Shown here piece after piece: positions 49,625 through 58,682 of a stretch of DNA of 64,000 nt. Both the position numbers and the translations under genes were made by a program. Position 1 is the stretch's first letter. Each line of letters opens with the position of its first letter. Under the pieces are notes generated by a model, which worked only from the letters and a program-made list of their open reading frames with translations, did no database searches and was not told the origin of the DNA. Where the stretch lies: positions 9,402,193 through 9,466,192 of the forward strand of contig OZ017768.1 of NCBI GenBank assembly GCA_963969345.1, read 5' to 3'. This DNA comes from Turbatrix aceti (taxonomy: Eukaryota > Nematoda > Chromadorea > Rhabditida > Panagrolaimidae).

Positions 49625-49838
49625 GTACTTCGTATTCTTTTCAGTTCGCTACCAGAGAGTTGTTCACGTTTTTGCTCATTGGGGATGACTTCGCCGTGCA
49701 GAGTAAGCGCAACGTCGTCTGCGTAGGCGTGATAAGCAAGCCGCCCCCGTTGATTAAGACGCCTTTTTCTTGCAGTCTTTTAGCCTTCAGTACGAGGATG
49801 ATGATGAACGGCGACAACGTGTCACCTTGACGTACTCC
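49625..49838 (-). pseudogene. Non-LTR reverse transcriptase fragment, copy A-right
   Basis: On the minus strand GVRQGDTLSPFIIILVL is followed by KGVLING and, after a frame shift, HAYADDVALT, the catalytic YADD box. It is a short, decayed piece of a non-LTR retrotransposon RT, the mirror of the fragment at 49227-49440. Confidence 0.7.
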
Positions 49839-50081
49839 TTATAAATAGGATCCGGAATTCGCATCGCATACTATCGCCGCTGAGGTTTCTGCGTCGACGC
49901 GGCGTCTGAGAGTGCATTTGAACAAAAACATTTGTTCAAAATAAGCCCCCTGTTTTGTTTTTTAAAAAAGACAACGTCTGCCACCCTTACACCTTTCATT
50001 CGATTTTTTTAATGTCTGATTCCTACCGCACTGTAATGTTAAGCTTCAGGTACAACACCTTGTCCGTTCAATTGCTTTGTC

Positions 50082-50404
50082 ATGACCGTCTCAACTAAGC
50101 ACCTTTTGGTTGGAATTCTAGTCTTTGGCTGCACGACAATCGTTTGTCAGGCCAATTTGGATTTCGACCTCGATGCTTCGCCTCCGAGTGACACCGTCAA
50201 AGAGGAAGGACAACTCGACATTAATCCCCGTTTCCGTATCGGCACTGTCAAACAGGAAAAATCTGTTGACACCGTCGGTAAGTTTTTGTCGAATTTCAAT
50301 ATTTTTGAAAATTAATTTTTTTAGATGTTCACAAAATTAAAAAACGTCAAGGTCATGATGCGCCGGGATGTTTGAACGATGAATGTAGCAAATATTGCTG
50401 CTGA
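50082..50404 (+). CDS. Secreted Cys-rich prepropeptide, copy 2
   Basis: Exons 50082-50277 and 50325-50404 encode 91 residues with the same signal peptide, propeptide and Lys-Lys-Arg site as copy 1. Exon 1 differs from copy 1 by one synonymous base (GAG/GAA) and the intron is identical. In the mature peptide the four cysteines (C-x4-C-x3-C-C), the initial Gln and D-A-P-G are kept, but eight of the other residues differ and about 17 of 51 bases have changed. Charge also changes, with acidic residues between the first two cysteines here. An AATAAA lies about 20 nt after the stop. Function unknown. Confidence 0.75.
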
Positions 50405-51136
50405 TAAAAAATATTAATACCGAATAAAGAAATATAAATGGCATTTTTTTCAGGGGTTGTGACATGATGAATTTGTTGCGCCGCACTGTAGATACAGATA
50501 TTTATGGCAAACGTGGTCGTCTTCCCGCTTTTATTCTTTTTTCAATCGACAAATAAATTATGTAAGAAAAAGATAGTTATCAAACTTGTTTTTTTCCATC
50601 GGCACAGAAGCCTGTCGGTGTACCCGTGAAAAGAGGTCGCATTGGGTTCGCGCGTGTCCATATCGGACTAGAACGACGTCAAAACGTGACTGACGGTAAC
50701 CTTCCCTCTTTTTTTTCAACCTTCATAGACCGGAAATACATAAGCGTGCAACTAAAAAAGATTTCTACTCTCTTTTTTTCATTTTACTGCAGTCGGAAAC
50801 TCATAATTACTATCGTTGAGGGAGATGAAGAGTGCGCGTTATACAAAAAGACGCGTGTGTGAGAAGGTTGTTTGTTATTGATCAAGTTTATTGCTTCAAA
50901 TTTCAACCGGAAAAACAGTGTCACAGCAAAGAAAGTGCGGGAGTTCAAAAATGAACAAATTTTTATATTTATACTAAAACTTTTGTGTAGAGAAATCGTA
51001 TGATTTAAAAGTTTCGATTAAAACATTTTATCGAAGTCACAAATTGCTTTTTTTGATTAAAATTTATTATCAAAACACAAAATTAAAAAACAATACGACA
51101 CAATTCTCTTAGAAACGGCTTTGGCGTAAGAGACAT
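50405..51136. other. Spacer; possible small exons, unresolved
   Basis: An exon-like stretch 50608-50695 (after TCGGCACAG, before gtaacc) and another start at 50793 (after TTACTGCAG) could form the end of a small gene containing KR and RR pairs, but no first exon joins in frame. I leave it uncalled. The rest is AT-rich. The copy lies at 53991-54722. Confidence 0.3.
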
Positions 51137-51158
51137 ATAAATTGTGTATTTCTCACCT

Positions 51159-51296
51159 TACACAATTTATAAATGTCATACATTCTGTCAAAGCAATAAA
51201 TTCCCATGAAATATTGCATAAAAATGTTCTATGCAGTTTTTGTCCATGTCCTTGCGTTGCAAAATTGAAACAATCCATGGTCAAGTTCAGAGAACA
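51159..51296. other. Junction of the 3.6-kb tandem duplication with templated filler
   Basis: Copy A ends at 51159. Bases 51159-51170 are the exact reverse complement of 51137-51148 just upstream. Bases 51171-51296 (126 bp) are identical to 55467-55592. Base 51297 then resumes at the sequence of 47711, with one base of microhomology. Confidence 0.85.
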
Positions 51297-51880
51297 TTTA
51301 TGAGCATATTAGAATATGGATCCCTAAACATTGAAACCGTCCACAAATGGACTAATTGCAGATTAGAAACCTGCACGAGACTTATAAATCAACTACAAGC
51401 TTATATGCTGCTATTGGTTTATATTTCTTCAACTTTATTCAGCGTGAAAACAGGTTTGTTGTTTTTTGAACAATTACGAATTTTCCCCTTCTGCGAATAA
51501 TTTTTTTCGAATGTTTTACAAATAATTTTTTTATTAAAATAATTATAGGCCTTAACGGGTGGAAGGCCCAACAATCTGTTCGGGCACTTGACAGTTCGGC
51601 GGGATCTCGACGACCATTAATGGTATGGAAGTTGGCTATCGGCATGGGAACTTCTTCCCTTGCCAACTTCATTTACCTCGCTTGGATGGTTTATGCCTTC
51701 GTATTTACCTCTTCCTGCGATATGGTATTGGACTCACCGACAAGAATAATATTTCTGGCAATTGTTCGAATTATAATCATAATTCGAATAATAACAGATG
51801 TTATTTTTGTATTTTTAACTGATCTCAGAATTCACCAATCGTTACAAGAATTTTTTGGGTTTCTCTCTGGGGGTGAATAG
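51297..51880 (+). pseudogene. 5'-truncated copy of the 7TM receptor-like gene
   Basis: Identical to 47711-48294. It starts in the middle of exon 3 and keeps the end of exon 3 (to 51453) and exon 4 (51549-51880). It lacks the first membrane segments and any original start. Confidence 0.8.
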
Positions 51881-52011
51881 CAATGATACGTGTACGAAAT
51901 ATTGTATTTATTGTATATAGCAAATAAATGAAATAAAACAGACTTTTATTGTGCTGTATTAATAAAAATCGATACTACATTTGTATTTGCATCGAATTTC
52001 ATTAAATTTCA

Positions 52012-52334
52012 TTAACAACAAATTGGGCTACATTTATTGGCAAGACATCCAGGCGCATCATTATATTGACGTTTTTTAATTTTGTGAACATCTAAAAAAA
52101 TTAATTTTCAAAAATATTGAAATTCGACAAAAACTTACCGACGGTGTCAACAGATTTTTCCTGTTTGACAGTGCCGATACGGAAACGGGGATTAATGTCG
52201 AGTTGTCCTTCTTCTTTGACGGTGTCACTCGGAGGCGAAGCATCGAGGTCGAAATCCAAATTGGCCTGACAAACGATTGTCGTGCAGCCAAAGACTAGAA
52301 TTCCAACCAAAAGGTGCTTAGTTGAGACGGTCAT
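52012..52334 (-). CDS. Secreted Cys-rich prepropeptide, copy 3
   Basis: Exons 52139-52334 and 52012-52091. Identical to copy 1 (48426-48748), including its mature peptide, as part of the tandem duplication. The precursor has 91 residues with signal peptide, acidic propeptide, Lys-Lys-Arg and a C-x4-C-x3-C-C mature peptide. Confidence 0.75.
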
Positions 52335-52540
52335 GACAAAGCAATTGAACGGACAAGGTGTTGTACCTGAAGCTTAACATTACAGTGCGGTAGGAATCAG
52401 ACATTAAAAAAATCGAATGAAAGGTGTAAGGGTGGCAGACGTTGTCTTTTTTAAAAAACAAAACATAGGGCTTATTTAAAATAAGAAGCAAATTTTTGAC
52501 ATGTTTAACGGTTTTTTTCAACTTTTTTTCTCATTTTGAC

Positions 52541-52751
52541 TTTTATTGTCGGGTTCTCAAACCCGAAATTTGGAAAACCCGACCCGAACCCGAAACCGAA
52601 CCCGAAATTTTCGGGTAACCCGACCCGAAACCCGGGATTTTCGGGTCGGGTTCGGGTTCGGGTCGGGTTACCCGAAAATTTCGGGTTCGGTTTCGGGTTC
52701 GGGTCGGGTTACCCGAAAAATTTCCGAACCCGACAACACTGCTTATTTTTA
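52541..52751. mobile_element. CGGGT-rich palindromic MITE-like element, copy B
   Basis: Duplicate of 48955-49165. Confidence 0.65.
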
Positions 52752-52812
52752 TGTCGACGCAGAAACCTCAGCGGCGATAGTATGCGATGCGAGTTCCGGA
52801 TCCTATTTATAA

Positions 52813-53026
52813 GGAGTACGTCAAGGTGACACGCTGCAGCCGTTCATCATCATCCTTGTACTGAAGGCTGAAGAACTGCAAGGAAAAGGCGTCTTCATCA
52901 ACGGGAGCGTCACTCTGCACGGCGAAGTCATCCCCAATGAGCAAAGACGTGAACAACTCTCTGGTAGCGAACTGAAAAGAATACGAAGTGCAATATTTCG
53001 TACGAATGTGTGGAATAAATTGTAAT
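52813..53026 (+). pseudogene. Non-LTR reverse transcriptase fragment, copy B-left
   Basis: Duplicate of 49227-49440, with the GVRQGDT palm motif and no YADD box. Confidence 0.65.
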
Positions 53027-53210
53027 AACGACACGAAACATTTATTTTTTGATTTTGGGACTGTGCATTCACATTCAAATATAAATATTTATCGCTGTAT
53101 AATAAGCCACTTTTAATTTATTTTTGTCATAGAAATCTTTTTCGAGAGAAGAAAAAATAAATGTTTCGTGTCGTTGTTACAATTTATTCCACACATTCGT
53201 ACGAAATATT

Positions 53211-53424
53211 GTACTTCGTATTCTTTTCAGTTCGCTACCAGAGAGTTGTTCACGTTTTTGCTCATTGGGGATGACTTCGCCGTGCAGAGTAAGCGCAACG
53301 TCGTCTGCGTAGGCGTGATAAGCAAGCCGCCCCCGTTGATTAAGACGCCTTTTTCTTGCAGTCTTTTAGCCTTCAGTACGAGGATGATGATGAACGGCGA
53401 CAACGTGTCACCTTGACGTACTCC
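53211..53424 (-). pseudogene. Non-LTR reverse transcriptase fragment, copy B-right
   Basis: Duplicate of 49625-49838, with the palm motif and a frame-shifted YADD box. Confidence 0.7.
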
Positions 53425-53667
53425 TTATAAATAGGATCCGGAATTCGCATCGCATACTATCGCCGCTGAGGTTTCTGCGTCGACGCGGCGTCTGAGAGTG
53501 CATTTGAACAAAAACATTTGTTCAAAATAAGCCCCCTGTTTTGTTTTTTAAAAAAGACAACGTCTGCCACCCTTACACCTTTCATTCGATTTTTTTAATG
53601 TCTGATTCCTACCGCACTGTAATGTTAAGCTTCAGGTACAACACCTTGTCCGTTCAATTGCTTTGTC

Positions 53668-53990
53668 ATGACCGTCTCAACTAAGCACCTTTTGGTTGGA
53701 ATTCTAGTCTTTGGCTGCACGACAATCGTTTGTCAGGCCAATTTGGATTTCGACCTCGATGCTTCGCCTCCGAGTGACACCGTCAAAGAGGAAGGACAAC
53801 TCGACATTAATCCCCGTTTCCGTATCGGCACTGTCAAACAGGAAAAATCTGTTGACACCGTCGGTAAGTTTTTGTCGAATTTCAATATTTTTGAAAATTA
53901 ATTTTTTTAGATGTTCACAAAATTAAAAAACGTCAAGGTCATGATGCGCCGGGATGTTTGAACGATGAATGTAGCAAATATTGCTGCTGA
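53668..53990 (+). CDS. Secreted Cys-rich prepropeptide, copy 4
   Basis: Exons 53668-53863 and 53911-53990. Identical to copy 2 (50082-50404), so the locus encodes two distinct mature peptides, each present twice. Confidence 0.75.
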
Positions 53991-54839
53991 TAAAAAATAT
54001 TAATACCGAATAAAGAAATATAAATGGCATTTTTTTCAGGGGTTGTGACATGATGAATTTGTTGCGCCGCACTGTAGATACAGATATTTATGGCAAACGT
54101 GGTCGTCTTCCCGCTTTTATTCTTTTTTCAATCGACAAATAAATTATGTAAGAAAAAGATAGTTATCAAACTTGTTTTTTTCCATCGGCACAGAAGCCTG
54201 TCGGTGTACCCGTGAAAAGAGGTCGCATTGGGTTCGCGCGTGTCCATATCGGACTAGAACGACGTCAAAACGTGACTGACGGTAACCTTCCCTCTTTTTT
54301 TTCAACCTTCATAGACCGGAAATACATAAGCGTGCAACTAAAAAAGATTTCTACTCTCTTTTTTTCATTTTACTGCAGTCGGAAACTCATAATTACTATC
54401 GTTGAGGGAGATGAAGAGTGCGCGTTATACAAAAAGACGCGTGTGTGAGAAGGTTGTTTGTTATTGATCAAGTTTATTGCTTCAAATTTCAACCGGAAAA
54501 ACAGTGTCACAGCAAAGAAAGTGCGGGAGTTCAAAAATGAACAAATTTTTATATTTATACTAAAACTTTTGTGTAGAGAAATCGTATGATTTAAAAGTTT
54601 CGATTAAAACATTTTATCGAAGTCACAAATTGCTTTTTTTGATTAAAATTTATTATCAAAACACAAAATTAAAAAACAATACGACACAATTCTCTTAGAA
54701 ACGGCTTTGGCGTAAGAGACATATAAATTGTGTATTTCTCACCTTGCAGGCTTCAAACCGGTAAATGTCAATAAGTACATGATAAATATAATAATTTGTA
54801 TCTTTGCATTATTTTAGAATGCATAAATACACTAAGTTG

Positions 54840-55030
54840 CAAAAAAACCGACCGTTCGGGTACCCGACTCAAATACCCGACTCGAAACCCAAAAATTCCG
54901 GTAACCGACCCAAAAACCGAACTGTTCGGAAAAAATTTTATACTTTTATCATCATTTTTTTTGACAACAATACGTCATTTTGGATAAAAACACATGTTTA
55001 TTTTGAGTTCAAAACCTGCAACACTGATAA
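54840..55030. mobile_element. Diverged CGGGT-type element
   Basis: CCGACCGTTCGGGTACCCGACTC, split by substitutions, and several ACCCGA/CCGAAC words are followed by AT-rich sequence ending CCTGCAACACTG. It shares words and the CAACACTG end with 48955-49165 but is older. Confidence 0.5.
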
Positions 55031-55466
55031 ATAATATTTATGCTTCAGTATTTATGCTTCAATGTTCGGAATGCATATTTATGTATGTACCTCTTCAGCA
55101 AAAAAAATAACATGAAAACAAATGTCCCTCGGCCAGCTGACCTTTTTGGTAAACAAAAAACATTTTTTTGCTTCCCATCGGATCAGTAGATCCTCATCTA
55201 ATGTGAGTATGAAAATAAATATTATTCATCATTTTATAGGACACATCGGTTAATGCGGTCAATAATCTTTGAAAGAAAATCAACAATGGCATTAAAATTT
55301 TGTATGCAGCAATAAAATTTTATGTGCAAAATTGTTTTCATTACAGTACAACTTTTAAAATAACTGGAAGATTGATTGATTTTCACTTTTGCTAACACAA
55401 ATGTTATAATTATGTACATATTTTAGCAAAAGAAATGTTATACTCAACTTTTTTATAATTTTTTCC

Positions 55467-55592
55467 AAATGTCATACATTCTGTCAAAGCAATAAATTCC
55501 CATGAAATATTGCATAAAAATGTTCTATGCAGTTTTTGTCCATGTCCTTGCGTTGCAAAATTGAAACAATCCATGGTCAAGTTCAGAGAACA
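55467..55592. repeat. Donor copy of the duplication-junction filler
   Basis: The 126 bp are identical to 51171-51296. It is the single-copy context from which the junction sequence appears to have been copied. Confidence 0.8.
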
Positions 55593-55807
55593 GCCAATAC
55601 TTTTTTTTTCAATTGAAAAAAAGAACGGAAGACAAATTATTACGTTTGTTGTCAAGGAAAATAGGTTTTTGTTCGAAGTTTTTATATAGTTGAGTTTTTA
55701 TATTTTGAATTTTGTTGAGAACCAAAGTACAAGGTAAGATTTTTGAAGGTATTTGGATAAGATTCAAATGCTTTGATTTTGAGTTTAGATATTTTAAAAT
55801 AGCAACA

Positions 55808-56222
55808 TTATTTATTTATTTATTTCATTATTACTCAGTGGTTAGTTTTCATTAAACCAGATGTTAGGAGGCACAAATGATGTCCACGTAGGCGTACATA
55901 AATGTCTCGATTCGATTGTCAGGAAAACCGTCTGCGCAACAATTTTGAATAATATTTTCGATTTTTGAATTTTTGGTGTTCTCACCGGGAAAATACTTTT
56001 ATGTAAGTAAAACATTTTTTTTTTATTTTCAATGAAATCCGTTTTGTATTATATATAACAACAATAAATATTTATATTTATAAATCTACCACAGCGACGA
56101 ATGGAAGAAGAAATCGCGATCAAATCGAAGCGAGACATTTACCCCTATAATAATATACGTGAACATCATTTGTAATGATAACTAATCACTGAGTAAAGTT
56201 GAAATAAATAAATGAATAAATA
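55808..56222. mobile_element. Foldback/MITE-like element of about 415 bp
   Basis: The ends TTTATTTATTTCATTATTACTCAGTG and the reverse complement of the right end (ATTTATTTCAACTTTACTCAGTG) match imperfectly over about 40 bp. Further inside, TAAATGTCTCGATTCGATT (left) pairs with TAAATGTCTCGCTTCGATT (right, inverted). Arms are about 110 bp. No clear target duplication is visible. Confidence 0.55.
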
Positions 56223-56262
56223 TCTAAATCTGAATGGACAACCCCAGAATTATTATAAAAAA

Positions 56263-56375
56263 TAAATGTTTCGTGTCATTATTACAATTTATTTCACACA
56301 TTCGTACAAAACATTGTACTTCGTATTCTTTTCAGTTTGCTTCCAGAGAGTTGTTTACGTCTTTGCTTTGTGAGG
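56263..56375 (-). pseudogene. Remnant of the RT-containing repeat
   Basis: Homologous to 49568-49685 (ATAAATGTTTCGTGTC, ACAATTTATT, TTCTTTTCAGTT, AGAGAGTTGTT) with about 10% differences. It is the 3' end of the reverse-transcriptase fragment outside the tandem duplication. Confidence 0.6.
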
Positions 56376-57919
56376 AAAACAACATTGAAGAAAACACATT
56401 ACGATGCACGAAGCGCTCGATTTTTTTCGTTTCTTTTCACCCCTCGTTTTTTTTCAATGTGCGCTCTTTCTTTTCAATCTTTTTGCTTTTTTTGTTTTTC
56501 AATGATTACCAACAACAGGTCAACAACAGACGAGGAGAAATTTGTTTTTACCATTCATCTGGGCTGGAAGAAAAACTAACAGTATCGTCGTATCGTGCAC
56601 TTTTGTGGCCAAAACAAAAAAATGATGAGGCAGTTTTTTCTCAATTGGCTTCTTTTTTGTCACGCAGCTAAAAAAAGAGAGCTCATCCGGTCGATGGAGG
56701 CGGTTACGACCCGAGTCCATGGAGTTTATGCATTTCCGTGCAAAGCCCCCCAAAGTCAGAACACGACCACTTGACAGGCCAGCAGCAGCGGGCAGCGTCG
56801 GCGTACTCTGTACTATGTCCTTCCTATACAATATGGCAAGGCTGGTGCATATTGAAAAAGCAAAAAAAAAAAGAAAAAAAAATAGCCCGTGTTGTTTTGC
56901 TGGTTTTGATGACTTCCTGCTTGCTTGCAGGCTAGTCATGGTTTTTTTCATTTCGGTTTGTTTGTGCCAATCAACGGGCAAACTGTTGTGTCAGAATGTG
57001 AAAAAAAATGCTGGAAAAGGTTAAAAATCATCGATAATTTTGGTCTTTCACCTTTTCTTAAATTTTTTTTCCAATTGAAATTTTTTTGTTAGAAGTCAAC
57101 AAAATCAAACGGGAAAAAAAGGCGAGAATTTCAATTCGAGATACAAAACGATAAAGTCAACAACACGCATTCAACTTTTTTTCTTTCCTCTATTTTTTTG
57201 CCCGATGTCGACGACGACTATACAATGAATGAACTTGAAACTTTATATTGAACATTTTGACTCTCTGTTTTTTTGCCTGTCTTCGTTTTCCTTCTTTCTT
57301 TCTTTCTTTCTCCCTGATTGACTGACTGGTTTTTGTACTTATTCATTTTTTTCTTCAAACACACATATACACATACTATATATACGTTACACGTTTTACA
57401 AGTCTGTTTGTTTTTTCCAACTTTTTTTTGCTGTAAATGTTTTACAGTTAATAATAGTATTTGGGCTCTTCTACTTGGTATGGTATCAAAAAATATGATT
57501 AACAAGAAATACAAAAGAAAGCACAACAACAACGCATGTCTGAGTAGGACGACATTGTTGATGTGTGTGTTTGTGTGTGTCAACTAGTACTATTAGCCAG
57601 GCAGTGCCAACGCAACACGAATTGTTCAAAGGGAAAAAAAGACAAAAAACTAGGCGTTAATTGATTGAATTGTATATTCATCATGATTTTCTATGTCATC
57701 AGTACAAGATCATCTTACGTGTATTGTCGGCGATACTGGGAAGGATGGAAGAAGGGGAGAGAGAAGAGACGAGCCGCCAACCCAACCAATGCAGTTGGCG
57801 GCGATTAAGAAAGAAAAAAAAAAGTTAAGAAAAAAAACTGAGATGGTAAATAAAACTAAACAATAACAGTTTCTCGTCAGCAAACAAAGAAAAATGCGAG
57901 ACAACAGTCAAAATAAAAG
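56376..57919. other. Region without a supportable gene
   Basis: AT-rich with poly-T runs, a CTTT microsatellite (about 57290-57311) and CA/GT-rich tracts (57355-57385, 57555-57575). Long open frames here are homopolymer-driven. The 3' end of the SERTA gene lies at its right side. Confidence 0.45.
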
Positions 57920-58642
57920 TCAATCACAATGCCGCTTTTCACTGCCAGCAGTGTCAACGGGTATAACCTTTCGCTTGCGGGCCAGTGATGAACCGGTATC
58001 ATCGTCACCTGAATTATTGTTGGCATCTAAGAAACTGGGATCACACGTATCGCTGAGAAGAGATTCCTGAGAGCATGGGTAAGGCGAGGAGGACGATACC
58101 GGAGAGGAGGGAGGAGGAGGACAGGGCGAAGAGAGCTCAACGCGTTGAGGTGGAGCGCGTTGAAGCACGACGACGACCCGCGGTGTCTGGATGAGTGCTG
58201 AGCATTCAGGCAGAAACCTGAAAAAAAAAGTTGACGATGATAATGAATTATGAACCCAGAGTAATGAAACAAAGATCAGTTTAAAAATTAATGGGGGCAG
58301 AAGATCAGAGTTCTTGCATTCCCTCTCCCGTCATCATCATGGTACTACCACTCCTATGGGAACAGAACAGCAGCAGTCAGGTGCGCTCTGTCCTCACACC
58401 TGGACAGATAATGCAATAAACAATGATAGCGGGGGGTGACAAACAGACTAGTTTTTTTTTGTTTGTTAGACGACGACTCACCTTGCATCACACTCATTAG
58501 CTTCCTTGATAACAGATAACACGAGCAGAGTACGTCGTATTGGATCAACTGGACTCTTGCGGGCTGTCGACAGTTTATCGTAACTCAGCATCATGAGACG
58601 CTTTCGCACACGGGCTTCCATGAGGTCAGATGAATAGATCAT
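57920..58642 (-). CDS. SERTA-domain-like regulator
   Basis: Exons 58482-58642 and 57920-58217 (264-nt intron) encode 152 residues from the first ATG, or 145 from a second in-frame ATG at 58621. The N-terminal half has the SERTA pattern: a leucine helix LMMLSYDKL, a loop, then PIRRTLLVLSVIKEAN, comparable to LNISLLKL...SLRRSVLVNNTLRRL in SERTAD proteins and insect Taranis, which are transcription and cell-cycle cofactors. A Pro/Ser-rich stretch and a basic cluster (ARKRK, possible nuclear signal) follow. The assignment rests on the helix pattern only. A TATA box lies 33-40 nt upstream. Confidence 0.6.
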
Positions 58643-58674
58643 AATGACTGGATAGGTGCTGTTGGTGAAGTTGA

Positions 58675-58682
58675 CTTTTATA
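58675..58682 (-). promoter_or_regulatory. TATA box of the SERTA-like gene
   Basis: On the minus strand TATAAAAG stands 33 nt before the first in-frame ATG and 54 nt before the second. If transcription starts about 30 nt downstream, the leader to the first ATG is under 12 nt, which favours the second ATG unless a leader is spliced on. Confidence 0.55.

Larger units (their letters stand above)
48479..50351. repeat. Inverted repeat holding the peptide gene pair
   Basis: The left arm (about 48479-49462) and right arm (about 49568-50351) are reverse complements around a spacer of about 105 bp. Homology covers the reverse-transcriptase fragment, the upstream region with TATAAATA (49219-49226 area and its mirror), exon 1, the intron and the first 26 nt of exon 2 of the peptide gene. 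It stops at the mature-peptide code. The left arm has an extra CGGGT element (48960-49165) and lacks a piece containing the YADD box of the right arm. Confidence 0.8.
47711..51159. repeat. Segmental tandem duplication, copy A
   Basis: Matches 51297-54745 at a constant offset of 3586 with no difference that I noticed. It contains the 3' half of the receptor-like gene, two peptide-precursor genes in inverted orientation, two reverse-transcriptase fragments and a CGGGT element. Confidence 0.9.
51297..54745. repeat. Segmental tandem duplication, copy B
   Basis: Second copy of 47711-51159, offset 3586, with no difference that I noticed. After 54745 the sequence is unique (CCTTGCAGGC), whereas copy A continues into the filler junction. 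Confidence 0.9.

Noticed and set aside
56520..56981. Minus-strand frame of 153 codons
   Set aside because: Composition is homopolymer-driven (Phe/Lys runs), without splice structure or a recognisable domain.
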